Assembly (NCBI GenBank): GCA_023634235.1
Contig: JAMKCF010000020.1
Span: forward strand, 9,114,001 to 9,178,000
Direction: 5' to 3'
From: Pisaster brevispinus
Lineage: Eukaryota > Echinodermata > Asteroidea > Forcipulatida > Asteriidae
DNA: 64,000 nucleotides
Positions 10,201 through 21,555 of this stretch are shown here, piece after piece. Made by a program: the position numbers and the translations under genes. Each line of letters begins with the position of its first letter. Within the stretch, counting starts at the first letter, position 1. A model generated the notes under the pieces. It was not told the DNA's origin and did not search any database. It saw only the letters and a list, made by a program, of their open reading frames with translations.

Positions 10201-13200
10201 ATTTCATTGAACATGCTAAATAGGGCACAGTGTTCTTCCTACTTGTCATGCTTGTGTCTGAATTATGTTTTTGGCCCTCAGAAAAGACATTGTTATTTAA
10301 ACATGTTAAAATAGCCTCAAAAGTCAAGAAAAGGCTACAACTCATGTGCGTGTAGATTTTAAATTTAATCGTTGTCCTCAATAAAATTGTCCTACTCTTT
10401 ACCACGAGCCACTTACATGTACGACGCCTGCTAAATGTAAATTGTTTCTAACATGTCTAAAAGCAAGGAGCAGTAACCAAGTTTTGTGGCATTGTTTTTA
10501 CTGCGTTCTTTTCTGGAAGCACACAGTCTATTGTGTGTGCAGAGAGGTCAGATCTCGTGACAGTGGTTTTTGTTAATAATGCATGTCATCTGTAATTTGT
10601 TTAACTCTTTCAGTGTCTGCTTTTTTTTTTTTGCATTATGAACCTAAAATGCCCAGCTTATTGATGTTTTTCGAAATTCTGTATAAAAAAAGGAAAGAAA
10701 TTGAGTCCTTTTCATCAAACAAAATGATTTGTGTTGCAGTGGTACATGTACATGTACATGCACATCCCAAAGCCATTAGTATATCTAGAGTGATAGATAA
10801 GATGCCCTCTTGTGATAAAATGTAAGCTTACATATTATGCGTCCTGCATGAGAATGTATACGATTGATGACACTTTTTGAAAACATAAACAAGATTGTAC
10901 CTGTATGACAATGGCGCTTTTGGTATACATAAAATAGATTGTAAATTTACAACATTGCCACAATAACAATTACATTGTAAACTTTGATAGTGCTAAGTTG
11001 CACCTAGAAAAGGATGCTCAAGGCGCCTGACAAACATGACAAAGATACAATTTAAAAAGCAAGGTCAAACACACACACACGCGCACACACATGTTTGTAA
11101 ATGGTGTAAACCAAGGACATCCCATGGTTTGGACTTAGTTTTTTTAGCGACATTCCCATTGGTTTTGTACACGAAACAAACCGAGGACTGTCTCCGACAT
11201 GTCATTTTTCTGGATCCCTATGATTAAAGTCCTTGGTTTGAATGCGTAGACATGTTCAATAATACAAGCGTCTGGAAAGGGAGTATCTTTTAGGGTCGCT
11301 GTAATGTCAACAAGGTGATATTTTGTTTATTGACCTTTTGTCCATGTACATACATGTAGCAATGACATACAACGCACACGTACATAACATTGAACAGTAT
11401 GCAGTAAGTTATTTGCGGTGAACAGTTTCTCTTGTATAGCATAACAAAATGGTACGCAAATTGTATCATTTGCTACTGTACTCACAGATCATTCATTCGC
11501 TACACAGTATTAGCATTGAGTGACGTGCACAAAGTCTGTTCAGTCTAAATATGTTGCTATGCAAAGTTGGATGGATGAAATCGTTCCCTGACTTGTGTTG
11601 GTGTTTCCCTGGTCCCATCCAAACATGAGGCGGCTCACCCTGCTATTTTCAGTGACCACCTCACTCATTTTTTGCCGATATCACCAGCTCACTGTGAAGA
11701 TCCGTTATGAAAAGAAATACAAATTGAAAAGCAGGCCCGAACTTTACACTGGACCTCAGGCCTGAGGCCAGTGGTTTGAGTGTTGGGCCAGTAAACTCAA
11801 GAGCTGAGAAGTCTGACAGTCTTGTGTTGTTCATTTGAACAAATCTTCAAAAACAAAAATTATCTTCAATTATTGACTTTGAGTCCTTTTAACTACAAAT
11901 CTTTCAATTCTGTTGAGTATCGTAGTGTGCTTAAATCATAACAATGAGGTCTTCTCTAGTGCTTGTAAAAACAGTTAGTTTGTGAAACTGTGTAGACAAT
12001 TTTTTCTCTAGGTAGAAAGTTAATTTGAGCCCTGAAAAGTGTGAATTTTTTAGTCATTTATGAGTTCTTCCCTTGACCTCTTTATCAAGAGCTCACAAGT
12101 TGGGTTTTGGTTGAATCATTGCGTGATAGTTTAAACTTTAAAAGAAAATTACTAACCACAAGCCTTGACTGATTTTTGTCCATCGTGAAAACTTCCTGCA
12201 TATAAGTACCACCGACTCTACTGCATATTTCAAACAAGCAGTGAAACCACTTTACATGTTTCTGATCAGCAGAGTGTGGGCTCGTTTCCCATTCATGACA
12301 CTTGTATCCTTGAGCAAGATACTTTACCATGTATGGTTCTTGCTCTGTCCTTTGAACGGGACATTAAGCCTTACATGTACATGTGTAGGTCTCGTGTGCT
12401 AGGACTGGTAGTGCACATAAAAAGAACCCAGAGCCCTTAAATCGTGGAATACAGTGTGTGTACATGTAGTAGGGGTTTACCCCTGTGTTTCTGGATCACA
12501 TAGCAAACACCCTTGTTTACAGGTTTCCTCAGGATTGCGGACTACATTGATTAAGTTCTGTTATGAGGCATCCTTGGTTTCATTACCAAAAATATATATC
12601 AATAATAATCACAAAAGGCCCCATCATTATTGTACTGTGGAGGCCAGTCTGTGCACAGGCAGTAACTGGGTTAGAGTTTATAATTCCATGTACAGCCACA
12701 TGCCTGCTTTGATCATGACGACTGGACGTCACATTGACATGATTGATAACATAGCTCAAAATAGTGTCCAGAGCTTATGAGTGCAAACAAGATATGCATA
12801 AACACTGTAAAAACCAAGTAAATAAATACATACAAATTAATGAAACAGTGGTTTTGGAAGCCGAACTCCAGGAATTTTGTTAGAAGTAAAAAAAAAAATG
12901 CAATGCCTCAATCATTTGATGTGGATTTAAAACAACAAATACAAATTTGAACTGATTGCAAAGATAAGTAAAAGCACAAGAGTTGAAGGGTGCTTTACAA
13001 AAAAAATACCATGCTTTACGAAAAACAATACCTTGCTTTTACCAAAACAAACATGGCTAAACTTGTAACTCAAAATACTGTACATGCATGACAAGGAATA
13101 ATATTTATTAAAAAACAAAACAATTAAAAGCAGACACAAAACGAAGGAGACATTTTGTGTGAATCACAATAGTCTCCCGCCTATAAGGGGAGGATGCCTT

Positions 13201-13488
13201 TTTTTTCCTTTTTTTCTGGTGTTAGTTTGAGAAACCCCTCATCCTGCAGTGCTTCATGCTCTGCGACATATTACTCATCGTACAAATGATTTTCCTACCC
13301 ACTAGGAGATAGCAGACCGTGAGATTGCTGCCTTTCCCAGAGACAGCTGCTGGATACGTCAACGCAACCGCTGTGCGATCACCTCCAGACCTCGCTCCGT
13401 CTTACCCCGCTGGCGCCTCAGCCGCATCATGTGGCGCCAAATTGCTGATGCCAATCATATGTCCGGAGTGAACAGGTCATCGTGGTAA
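7219..13488 (+). CDS. MRPS14: Mitochondrial ribosomal protein uS14m (small subunit), three exons
   Basis: Exons: 7219-7287, 9904-10050 and 13306-13488. Both introns are phase 0 with clear GT and AG ends. The product is 132 residues, close to the roughly 128 of vertebrate MRPS14. Exon 1 gives a basic, amphipathic N-terminus ([16 protein letters not shown]) consistent with mitochondrial import. Exon 2 encodes the conserved block [15 protein letters not shown] and [12 protein letters not shown]. Exon 3 encodes [35 protein letters not shown] and the terminal SGVNRSSW, the hallmark C-terminal end of the uS14 family, which binds the head of the small mitoribosomal subunit. The start is the only ATG giving this frame, and the stop is TAA at 13486-13488. 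Intron 1 (2.6 kb) contains a large inverted element, and a minisatellite begins at the stop codon. Confidence 0.95.
7473..8730. mobile_element. Inverted element with arrays of a 16-bp repeat in its arms
   Basis: The left arm (7473-7615) has nine tandem units of GTCAACTCGGTCCAAA or GTCAACTCGGTCCGAA. The right arm (8636-8730) has six units of the reverse complement. Inside these, 7618-7725 and 8116-8212 are again inverted copies of each other, each with repeats of TCCCAACTATAGTTGGGA, itself a palindrome. The whole is about 1.26 kb in intron 1 of MRPS14. GCAGCAGCAGG flanks each end just outside the arrays. No coding capacity is visible. It looks like a non-autonomous DNA transposon whose subterminal repeats expanded. 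Confidence 0.75.
9264..9312. repeat. Low-complexity C-run, A-run and AAAT repeat
   Basis: A run of C, then A, then repeated AAAT units, inside MRPS14 intron 1. Confidence 0.8.
9496..9612 (+). repeat. Minisatellite, about 29-bp unit, four copies
   Basis: Four diverged copies of a unit containing CCACAAGACTGCAGGGCTCG followed by TAGTT. The third and fourth are separated by a short spacer with ATGCAAATG. In MRPS14 intron 1. Confidence 0.8.
11068..11093. repeat. CA-type microsatellite
   Basis: Alternating CA with a CGCG interruption, in MRPS14 intron 2. Otherwise that intron is unremarkable apart from two dispersed repeats (11725-11830 and 12255-12445). Confidence 0.8.
11725..11830 (+). repeat. 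Dispersed repeat fragment (GGCCAGTAAAC family)
   Basis: TTTACACTGGACC, GAGGCCAGTGGTTT, TTGGGCCAGTAAAC and GACAGTCTTGTGTT line up in order with 18418-18530, so the two are copies of one family. Confidence 0.55.
12255..12445 (+). mobile_element. tRNA-derived SINE fragment
   Basis: TCTGATCAGCAGAGTGTGGG, then a degenerate B-box (CTCGTTTCCC), then TCATGACACTTGTATCCTTG and AGCAAGATACTTTACCAT, match the SINE at 17440-17735. The A-box part is decayed. It lies in MRPS14 intron 2. Confidence 0.6.
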
Positions 13489-13975
13489 TGACCTCTTCAA
13501 AATAGCGGAAGTGTTTGAGATGCTAATCATGTATTGGAGTGGAAATGTCATCTGGCTTTGTGATGATCTCTGCAAAACAAGTGTTAAAATACTGCATTAC
13601 ATGTATGTCTGGAGTGAGGAGGTCATCTTGGTAATAAGCTCTGACCATATTGGTAACATTGACCTCTGATCATCTTGGACCTGTGATCAACTTTGTAATC
13701 CCCTGTGAGTGATCATCTCGGCCTATGTAATGAGCTGCGATTGTCTCAGTAATGACCTTTGATCATCTTGGACCACTAATCATCTCAGTATTGACATCTG
13801 ATCATCCAGGTAATGACCTAAGAATCATGTTGGACCTGCGATCATGTTGGTAATGACCTGTGATCATCTTGGTAATGACCTCAGATCATCTAGGTAATGA
13901 CCTTTGATCTTCTTGGTAATGACCTGCGACCTTGGTAATGACCTCTGATCATCGCAGTAATGATCTCTGCAAAAC
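13474..13975 (+). repeat. 22-bp minisatellite beginning at the MRPS14 stop codon
   Basis: Diverged tandem units with consensus near GATCATCTTGGTAATGACCT plus two variable bases. The cleanest units are at about 13845-13940. The last MRPS14 codons and stop (AGG TCA TCG TGG TAA, then TGACC) fit the same unit, so the array either grew out of the gene end or the gene end was shaped by it. The older units near 13500-13700 are interrupted. Confidence 0.75.
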
Positions 13976-14720
13976 ACTGAGCCTGTGTAGCTTGGCTTCA
14001 AATAGTGAATGTGTTTAATGTACATACATTTATGTTGAAAAACCTAAAGAATCATCCTGGATAACTCCTCTTTGTTGGAAACTCTCCAGCATCTTTAGGG
14101 GAAGGAAAGGCCCTAACTCACAACTTCCAAATGCCATGGTTTTGCCTCCTATTGTTTTGTACAACACTGCACTCGCGCGTGCAATGTAGCTGAACTTTCC
14201 ATTGCCTTGTTTTGACATGGAACTACTCATGCAGTTGGACCATTGTTTACATTTGGCATTACAGTTGTGTAGATGTAACTTTCTGATGGATTAGACTTAG
14301 AATTAGATCCTGAATCTGCTGCCAGTCAGTATGTCTCAGGATTTCGACTTCATTTATTTCAGCCCTCTCACATCTCTTCAGAATGGAGTTCATATACATG
14401 ACCCTAAACTGAGCCTTGATACCTGGACGAACGTGTACCTGTAAACACTTGGCTTCTGTTTTTATCTGTGGACTGTGCTGCTGACACAATAGGAGGATTG
14501 TATTTGTTTTAATGACCCTGTCATTTGTACTGTTATACTTCTGACTAGTCATAAAGTCTTGATTCTATGCAGGCATCCTAACATACATGTAGGATGAGAG
14601 TGAGACAAGTTACATATACATTTTGTAATCAGTGATTTGTTTTGCATACAATGTACCTGAGTCAACATCATAATCATTTAAAAATTCAAAGGATGTTAAA
14701 AGATCTTTATACTGCATTTA
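13976..14720. other. Non-coding region
   Basis: No gene, element boundary or RNA gene that I can support. The open frames here have no recognisable protein character. Confidence 0.4.
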
Positions 14721-16201
14721 GGGCAATTCCACGGTAACTCGCGTTACATTTAATGGGTAGTTCCATGATTGTTTGGGCTGGTATTCTTTTATTTTGAGGT
14801 CAGCTAAATAGAATTTCTCTGAGGAACATTACAAGGGTTATGATTAACAACCCCCCCCCCAAAAAAAAAAACTTTTTTAAAACACCTTTTGTCTTCTTTT
14901 GGCAACACCTTTATTTTCGGTAACTCATGTTACATAAAAAGGACATAGCATAAAACCACATCAGCTATGTTTTCAAAGTCTCCTCAAACTGGGCAACCCT
15001 GATGGAAACTTTTCTGTGTTTCTATGACATAGGCATGTATGATGCATGATTACATTCAAACAATAACAAAACAATTGATAAAAAATCAGAAAGGACCTCT
15101 CATGTCGGTAACTCGCGTTACGGTAACTCGCGTTACAGCTTGTCTGCGAAAAAACAATGCCTCATTTCATGCATATCTAAAGTTCATGTCAAGTTTGCAA
15201 CATGTACTACATAAAACAAGTTGATAACAAGTAGGATTACCCACTTATGTAACTACTAACTAACTCATCCAGCTACACACTGGCATACATGTCCGTACAT
15301 ACAGTATGTATGGTGCACGTACAACTTATGTACATTTATGTTGTGAACAAAATGTTGGATGCATCCAGTATGATTCCATTGGATATTCCAACCAGCTGTA
15401 CACTACACTTACAAAAGTAAATGGAAAGAAATTACTGCTTTCCAGAAAAGGTAAATGAAAAAAGCCATGGGCATGTTACTAAGGAGTGTGCACAAGTGCA
15501 TTGTGGGTAGGTCTTCATATTGCTGCCCCCTTTTGTTTTAGTTCAGTTTATATACATGTGTTACATATAATTACATTACATTTAGCCCTAAAACACACAT
15601 GGGCCATACATTTATATTGAAAAACTGCATCAAACTGGTGGTAACTCGTGTTACCTACGGTAACTCGCGTTACATGGTAACTCGTGTTACAGCTTTTAGA
15701 TGCTTATTTTTTAAATATTGTGATGAATTAGCAGAAAATGGCATCATAGGAAGTTAAAGTATTGGGTTTAATTAGAAAATAATGAATCTCACCATTTTAT
15801 TTAGTTCAGAAAAATTAGTAGGTGTTTCGGTAACTCGCGTTACAATGTCTCTAATGCATAATATTCCCATGCGTAGAATTAAGCAGTGATGAAATATCAA
15901 CTTTCTTTCTGGGCAGGAAAGAAACATGACTTATAACAATATAATTAATCATTTAGCTTGGTTTTGTTCCATTATTTACTTTGAAATATCATATCATTTC
16001 TAATTACCATTTTTTCATGGATTTTTTGCACAAATTGTCCTTAAAACAATTTTGGTCATATTTTGAAAAATCTTAAAGCTTTAAAAAAAAAAATTCACAA
16101 TGCAAAACTAGAACTCATATATAAATAACTTGTAATGCCTAAACTTTCATTTCTTGAAGTTAAATTTTTCATGTAATGTCCACCTTTCCATGGAATTGCC
16201 C
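14721..16201. mobile_element. 1.48-kb inverted-repeat-bounded element with eight GGTAACTCGCGTTAC motifs
   Basis: The ends are GGGCAATTCCACGG (left) and CCATGGAATTGCCC (right), matching as an inverted repeat at 13 of 14 positions. Inside, the 15-mer GGTAACTC[GA][CT]GTTAC occurs at 14733, 14919, 15107, 15122, 15640, 15659, 15676 and 15829, always in the same orientation; one pair is directly abutting. The motif is nearly palindromic (GTAAC, four bases, GTTAC). The interior is AT-rich, with no coding frame and no clear target duplication. Confidence 0.65.
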
Positions 16202-16566
16202 ATTAGATTTTGTGCACTTTTTTCAGTTTGTGTGTTTGTGTGAGCATGCTTCTTTAGTGGTAATCCATTGTTCATGGAACACATTGATGTGAGTTGTTAT
16301 GAATACACGTACATTTTACGTGACTGGCAGTGGGCATGCATAGTAACAGCCGTGATACATGTACTTCTTGGAGGAAACAGCGACAATATGGGCGCCCTCT
16401 ACACTTTACCCCGGAGAGGGCATTTTTTTCCCCCAAAAAAGCATTTGACCGGAAAAATCCTATCGCAACGACGCACTGGTAGTGAATGACCAGTTTGTAA
16501 ATGATTGATTTAAATGTAAAAAAAGCATTCCACAGCCTCACAAAAAGACCATCTTATGCTGCAAAC

Positions 16567-16700
16567 AGGCCTGGATTTACACAGAGGCCTCCGTTGCCCT
16601 GGTCTTGGCCCTGGGGACCTCATTCCCAGCAGTGTCCGAACTTCCCGCATCATTTCTCCCCTCAAAAATGCCATGCTTGGAAGTGTGACTTTGAAGTATC
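16567..16700. mobile_element. Fragment of the AGGCCTGGAATT MITE family
   Basis: CAGGCCTGGATTTACACAGA, then GGCCTCCGTTGCCCTGGTC and GCCATGCTTGGAAGTG, match the left half of the more complete copy at 18963-19128. Confidence 0.5.
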
Positions 16701-16784
16701 CAAATAGAGGCCTATCTGATATTTGAATTCGTGCTGTGGTTTATCCACTCTATGTAGACGTGACACAGTAGCTTGGCTGGTCGC

Positions 16785-16841
16785 ATTTCTTGTGCTTAGC
16801 TACTTTTTGGTGCTTTAGCAGCTCTATGAAATTGGGCCCAG
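16785..16841. mobile_element. Right end of an AATTTCATAGAGCTGCTTAAGC-family MITE
   Basis: TTGTGCTTAGCTACTTTTTG and AGCAGCTCTATGAAATTGGG then CCC match the right ends at 39268-39462 and 5412-5582. The left part is missing. It abuts a minus-strand tRNA-like SINE head at 16845. Confidence 0.65.
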
Positions 16842-16844
16842 GAC

Positions 16845-16922
16845 ACGAACCCACTTTCTGCCGATTGGAAACACCAGAGCTTAAGTCCAGTGCACTTGAT
16901 TGCTCGGCCATGACATGCCAGT
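16845..16922 (-). mobile_element. tRNA-like SINE head
   Basis: On the minus strand, TGTCATGGCCGAGCAATCAA is an A-box-like start, followed by GTGCACTGGACTTAAGCTCT and AGTGGGTTCGTGTCC as a B-box-like segment. It matches the heads at 17440 and 40161-40258. It is truncated at the B-box and joins directly to MITE sequence. Confidence 0.6.
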
Positions 16923-17230
16923 TACAAACATTGTAAACAGTACCGTTATTCCTGTTATGGTAATACTATAAGAGTGGGGACAGTAGAACAAAGGAATACA
17001 AAAGGGACAATGCTGTCCTCACATTGGAATCCTTTGTATTTTTGTGTCCTCGCATTTTTTCAAGCGTTAAGTCTATGGAGAGTGTGAAGTTAGACGAACG
17101 AAGGAAAGTCCTCACATAGATAGCAATAAATTGATACATGTACTGGTAGATTGATTTAAAATGAAAATTTGCTCATGTGTACACAGGCTTAGTCACCATA
17201 CATTGTATTGAAAGTGCAACTCACAGTTAT

Positions 17231-17312
17231 GATAATAATAATAATAATAATAATACACTGCTTTTATATAGCGCTTCACACAGATAGTCTCGAAGCGCTT
17301 TACAAGAAAAAA
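17231..17312 (-). mobile_element. LINE 3' terminal fragment with (ATT)n tail
   Basis: On the minus strand it reads TTGTAAAGCGCTTCGAGAC, then AAGCGCTATATAAAAG-like sequence, and ends in (ATT)n. This is the same style of 3' end as the LINE at 61670-62700 (GCGCTATACAAGAATGG then ATT repeats). No coding part remains. Confidence 0.5.
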
Positions 17313-17439
17313 AAAATCAATACAAAATACCAATAGTACTAATCAATGACATTGTGTAAACAGGGAATAATCACACATTGGCTTTTTGTTGCATATGTAC
17401 TTGTCTGCATGTGGCCTATTTATTCATAAACTTAACAGG

Positions 17440-17735
17440 AATGTTCACACGTGTCATGGTTGAGCATTCAGGCACCGAACTCAAGTTCTGATGGCTGAGT
17501 CATCAGAGTGTGGGTCCGAATCCCGGTCGTGACACTTGTATTCTTGGGCAAGACACTTAATAACTATAACTGCTTCTCATCAACCAGGAGTGCATGGGTA
17601 CCTGTGTGTGGGTTGAGATTGTTAATGTATACAGCACTGATTGGCAACCTGTGCGCCATTTTGGCTGCCATTGCTGCATACTGTAAAGGAGTTGAGATTG
17701 TGGGTAAGTCCCATTGAACATGTTGAACAGGGGTA
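17440..17735 (+). mobile_element. tRNA-derived SINE
   Basis: A tRNA-Ser/Leu-like head (CATGGTTGAGCATTC, then CTCAAGTTCTGATGGCTGAG) ends in a near-consensus B-box, GGGTCCGAATCCCGG. The body follows with TCGTGACACTTGTATTCTTG and GGCAAGACACTTAATAAC. Related copies are at 12255, 25140, and as heads at 16845 and 40161. It is not a functional tRNA gene: there is no intact cloverleaf, and the body continues for 200 bases. Confidence 0.7.
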
Positions 17736-18047
17736 GTACATGTAATACTAGTGTAAAGTCCTTTAATAGCATGTTTAGAAGCATCTAATAAATTCCTTTT
17801 TTTAATGAGCAGTGAAAACATAGCAATGAAAATGGAACATGTAGTGACTTTACGATTTCCACCGGTCGATGTTTACTGTCAATTTTTGTGCGTCTAATGT
17901 TTCTTTTGTGAAACCTCCTTTTCTTGAACATCCCCGTGTACACAGTCTCTTCTCCTCTGTTTGTCATGCCTGGAATTTCGTTTAATGAGGGACAAGACCA
18001 ATTTTCTTAAGCACAGAATCAGTATGTCTTTGGTATTTTTGTCTATA

Positions 18048-18261
18048 GGGCCATGTCACACGAGGCAATCTACAGGCAACCAGTTCCAGGCAATCTCCAC
18101 GAAGAAAAGACGTTCATAATTCAATGTGCATATATTTTTCTTAGGGATCGTAAGACATTGTTTGAAAAAATACTCCTGTGCTACCAAAGTGGTCCTGTAG
18201 CATGCACTACAGTTGGTTGCCTCCAAGTTGCCTGTAAAAGCTGCCTCGTGTGACAAGGCCC
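18048..18261. mobile_element. MITE with GGGCCNTGTCACACGAG ends, copy 1
   Basis: The left end GGGCCATGTCACACGAGGCA is mirrored by the right end TGCCTCGTGTGACAAGGCCC. The subterminal CAGGCAACCAGTTCCAGGCA is mirrored by GGTTGCCTCCAAGTTGCCTG. The same element occurs in the opposite orientation at 56760-56973, where TTA flanks both ends. Confidence 0.8.
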
Positions 18262-18417
18262 TTAGACATGTTAGAGGCACCAAGGCAGTGGAGGCAATGC
18301 TCCTCAGGGTTTGCCCGTCACTTTTTCAGTAACTATTTCAGCGGAAGCTGTTAGCTTGTTGTTTGTGAAAACAAATGTGTGTGTGTTAGATTTCTCACTT
18401 GTCATATTTTATAGTCA

Positions 18418-18905
18418 GGTATGGAAATTTACCCTGGACTGTAGGCCAGAGGCCAGCAATTTTAGCATCGGGCCAGTAAACCAATGATCGGACAAATCCA
18501 ACAGTCTTTTGTTTTTCAAATGAATAATGAAACCTCACTATGTTATCTTTAACAAAAACAAATTATGTTCAAATGTTGACTTAAGTTACTAATAATTTCA
18601 CTTTTGTTGGAAAAAAAAGTTTACATGTAAATGTACTTGCTCATAAGACAAATGAGATCAATCATGTCTAAGTGTTTGTTTAAATAAAAACAGTTTATTT
18701 GTTAATCTGTGTAGATATTTTTCGCATTTCAATTTTTGGTCTTTAAAAGAAAATTCAAGATCAGTAAACATGTTGAGCTACACGTGCAAGCATTAAATAG
18801 GAATGCCTGTCGACACTGAACTAGGCATGCAGACAGCCGGATCATAATTTTGACTGGTCCTGTTTTTACTAGCATATGGCCAGCAGACCAGTGTTAAGGG
18901 GGAAC
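18418..18905 (+). repeat. Dispersed repeat, GGCCAGTAAAC family, fuller copy
   Basis: TACCCTGGACTGTAGGCCAG near the left and TATGGCCAGCAGACCAGTGT near the right look like imperfect inverted ends. The left 110 bases match 11725-11830. Confidence 0.45.
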
Positions 18906-18962
18906 GCTGGCCTTCCCAATCCTCAGTGTCTGGGACATGTTTACAGATCTACAATGTACATG

Positions 18963-19128
18963 CAGGCCTGGAATTAAACAGAGGCCACGGAGGCGTGGCA
19001 TCTGTTGCCCTGGTCATGGCCTTGGTGCCCCCTTCAGAAGTTTCCCAAAAACTTAAAGATTTTCCAATGGAAGTGCCCTTTGTAAAATGAAAATGGCCTT
19101 GCCCTCTCAAAGATGAAATTCCAGGCCT
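18963..19128. mobile_element. MITE with AGGCCTGGAATT ends
   Basis: Left CAGGCCTGGAATTAAACAGA and right GATGAAATTCCAGGCCT are inverted ends. The interior is rich in TTGCCCTGGTCATGGCC. A related fragment is at 16567-16700. Confidence 0.6.
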
Positions 19129-20269
19129 TTACATGTACAATGTTCTTTTCTTTTAGCATTTACTTTTCTTATGTCAGTATCAAAATATATGGACTGATGA
19201 TTTGAATTAAATTGATTAAGATGGTAAGAATACCAATCTATCGTAACGATTTGTTTACCTGTGCTCTTTGTGAGGAATGAGTGTCTCGGTTCAAAGACTT
19301 AGCGGCCCTGTCTTAAGGTAGGATCATACTTTGGTTATGACCCTGAAAAAAGTGTGTTCTTTCTATCCGAAAGCTTACTTATTTGAGAGATGGTAGTGGT
19401 TTTTCGACTAATTTTGAGACACCAGTGTGTGTTTGTCGTAATAATCTTTTAAACATAATACATTATAGACAACTTCAATTTTATTTTGTCCAGATCTCTA
19501 TTATTTGCACTAATGCACGTATGGAAAGCAGAAAGGAAAGTGGTACATGTATGTTGCCCATGGAGTACTTAAAACCAGAGTCAGAGTACAATGTACATTT
19601 TCAGTCGAGTATTGAGTACATGACTTTAAGTACAGATTATTTTTCGTTCAAGAATACAGTAAGAACTTCTAACTGTTAGCAATGTACGTATTTTGCTAGT
19701 AGTGCAGCTGCTAAGGTAACAGTTGTGCACTTTGTGGTAAAAGCATGACATTTTCTATGATGGTTGGTATTGGGCTAATTATTAATTTTAGACGTGGACC
19801 CACCTTGGGTCTTTCCTATTTGGGGGCGGAGCCACTATTGCATAAAAGGGGGGGCTAGGAGTATTGAGCAAAATTATGCTTAGAAGTAAAACTTGTTATT
19901 TCTTTGTCCAGAAATATGAACTTGAAAATCATTATTGTTAGGACACAAATAAGTTTTAAAAATTGCCTTTTTGTGAATGGAGTTTCAATATTTGTAAAAG
20001 TGGGCGTTTTTAAAACAAAGTCTTATCTTTGGTGGTCGGTCAAAGTCTCCCTCAGTGTGATAAACTTACTTGGGGTGTGGAAAGTCTTGAGTATGACCTC
20101 CCCTGGTTTAGAGAGCTTTTTTGAAAAAGATGAAAAAGTTAAATGCTCCCATTTTAATTAAGGTTCTTGTTGGCTTGTTTTTTTTCAACTCTCTTGTCAG
20201 TATGTGGGTGCTAATCCTGTTTTGGAGATCATGATTGGCGTGTAGGCCCTACTGTTCCTGAGTTAGACA
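19129..20269. other. Non-coding region
   Basis: No gene or delimited repeat that I can support. Open frames of 85-98 codons occur here but have no family resemblance and are interrupted by AT-rich runs. Confidence 0.4.
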
Positions 20270-20400
20270 CATCAACCATAAATTGCTTCTCTATACCCAG
20301 GTTTACAAATTAACCCAGGTTTACAAATTAACCCACACAATGTATGGTTAACCCACAGGAAGGCTGGGAGTTGAGAACTTGGTGAATTGTTGAAGTATGT
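20270..20400 (+). repeat. SINE body fragment with a 21-bp duplication
   Basis: AATTGCTTCTCTATACCCAG resembles the SINE body region at 25245. CCAGGTTTACAAATTAACC is duplicated in tandem around 20298-20335. The tRNA-like head is absent. Confidence 0.4.
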
Positions 20401-20913
20401 ATTCCACAATACCATTGATGCACGTTGTATCAATTAGGGCCCATTTTTTAATGTAAAAAGATGTTTGTACTGGTAAGCAAATATTAGTGCTTGCTCTAGC
20501 GGAAAACCTCTTTTTCACAAATAATCAAGATCTTATGATGCAATTCTGCATTAACAATGGCTGCTTTTCATCTGTGTGCTACTCATCTGCTTATACATGT
20601 ACTAGAGCCACTGGCGAGTTAGCGTGCCTTTTGCAGTGGTTATGTATTATGTATTAGAAATTCTGCTAAGAGTCGGTCCATAAGCAGATTTTGTCTGCTT
20701 ACTTGTGTTTGTTGAAATTGACCCTGTCTTTTGATGGGTACTTGTATACATGTTTTGATAAATTAATACTGCAATGCAAGTTAAAGTGACCACACAAGAC
20801 AACTCAAAGGATTGCGTCTATAAACTTTAATTTAATACAGCAACAATGTATCAGTACACACTTTCTGCAAGAAATACTGTTTGACCACAAAAGGGCACCC
20901 CTGGGTACTATTA

Positions 20914-21028
20914 CAGAGCCAAATTTTATAGAGCTGCTTAATTTGTGCTTACTGTGCATTGTGCAATATTCATTTTAAAGCGCTGCTAACCGTAAGCACA
21001 TGAAAAGACGTGCTTATCATCTGGCTCT
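20914..21028. mobile_element. Small MITE related to the AATTTCATAGAGCTGC family
   Basis: AGAGCCAAATTTTATAGAGC, then TGCTTA at the left and TGCTTATCATCTGGCTCT at the right, with a shortened interior holding GCTGCTAACCGTAAGCAC. Confidence 0.5.
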
Positions 21029-21555
21029 TACTGTGAGCTTTGACTGACTTTAGGCTAATGCAAATCCATTTGCAAGCTGTGATAGACTTGCGCAATAGGC
21101 AAATGTTTCTGCAAAACTAAAGCAGAAAATTCTGCCAACCAATTAAGCAGCTCAAGGCTCCAGACCTCACTAAATCTATTTTTGTCAGCCCCCCCCCACA
21201 ACCCTTGCCTCTCCCATAGGAGATGCACAAATGGATGGTTTGATACATTGAATAGCCCCCCCCCCATCCACATCCCAATTTTTTTTTTAACCCCTTGCCC
21301 TAAAAAAATAGCATGTCTGGTTACGCCACTTTTCAGGCCACATCTGAAGATGCCCTTAAAATTGTTCCTTCTTTTTGTCTGCCAAGAAAGAAAATCCTTG
21401 TTAATGTGGCCGTATCAATGATGTAGGTCTCGATTTCGTTCTTTTCAGGACTCGTCTACAACCCTAAGTCTAATTGCACATACATGTATAAATAACAATG
21501 TAATGTCTTAATAGTAATGCATATGTTCATCTGGATGGCAGGTCACCATAACATG

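Noticed and set aside
17508..17545. tRNA gene suggested by A-box and B-box sequences
   Set aside because: No complete cloverleaf, and the sequence continues into a shared SINE body found at other loci.
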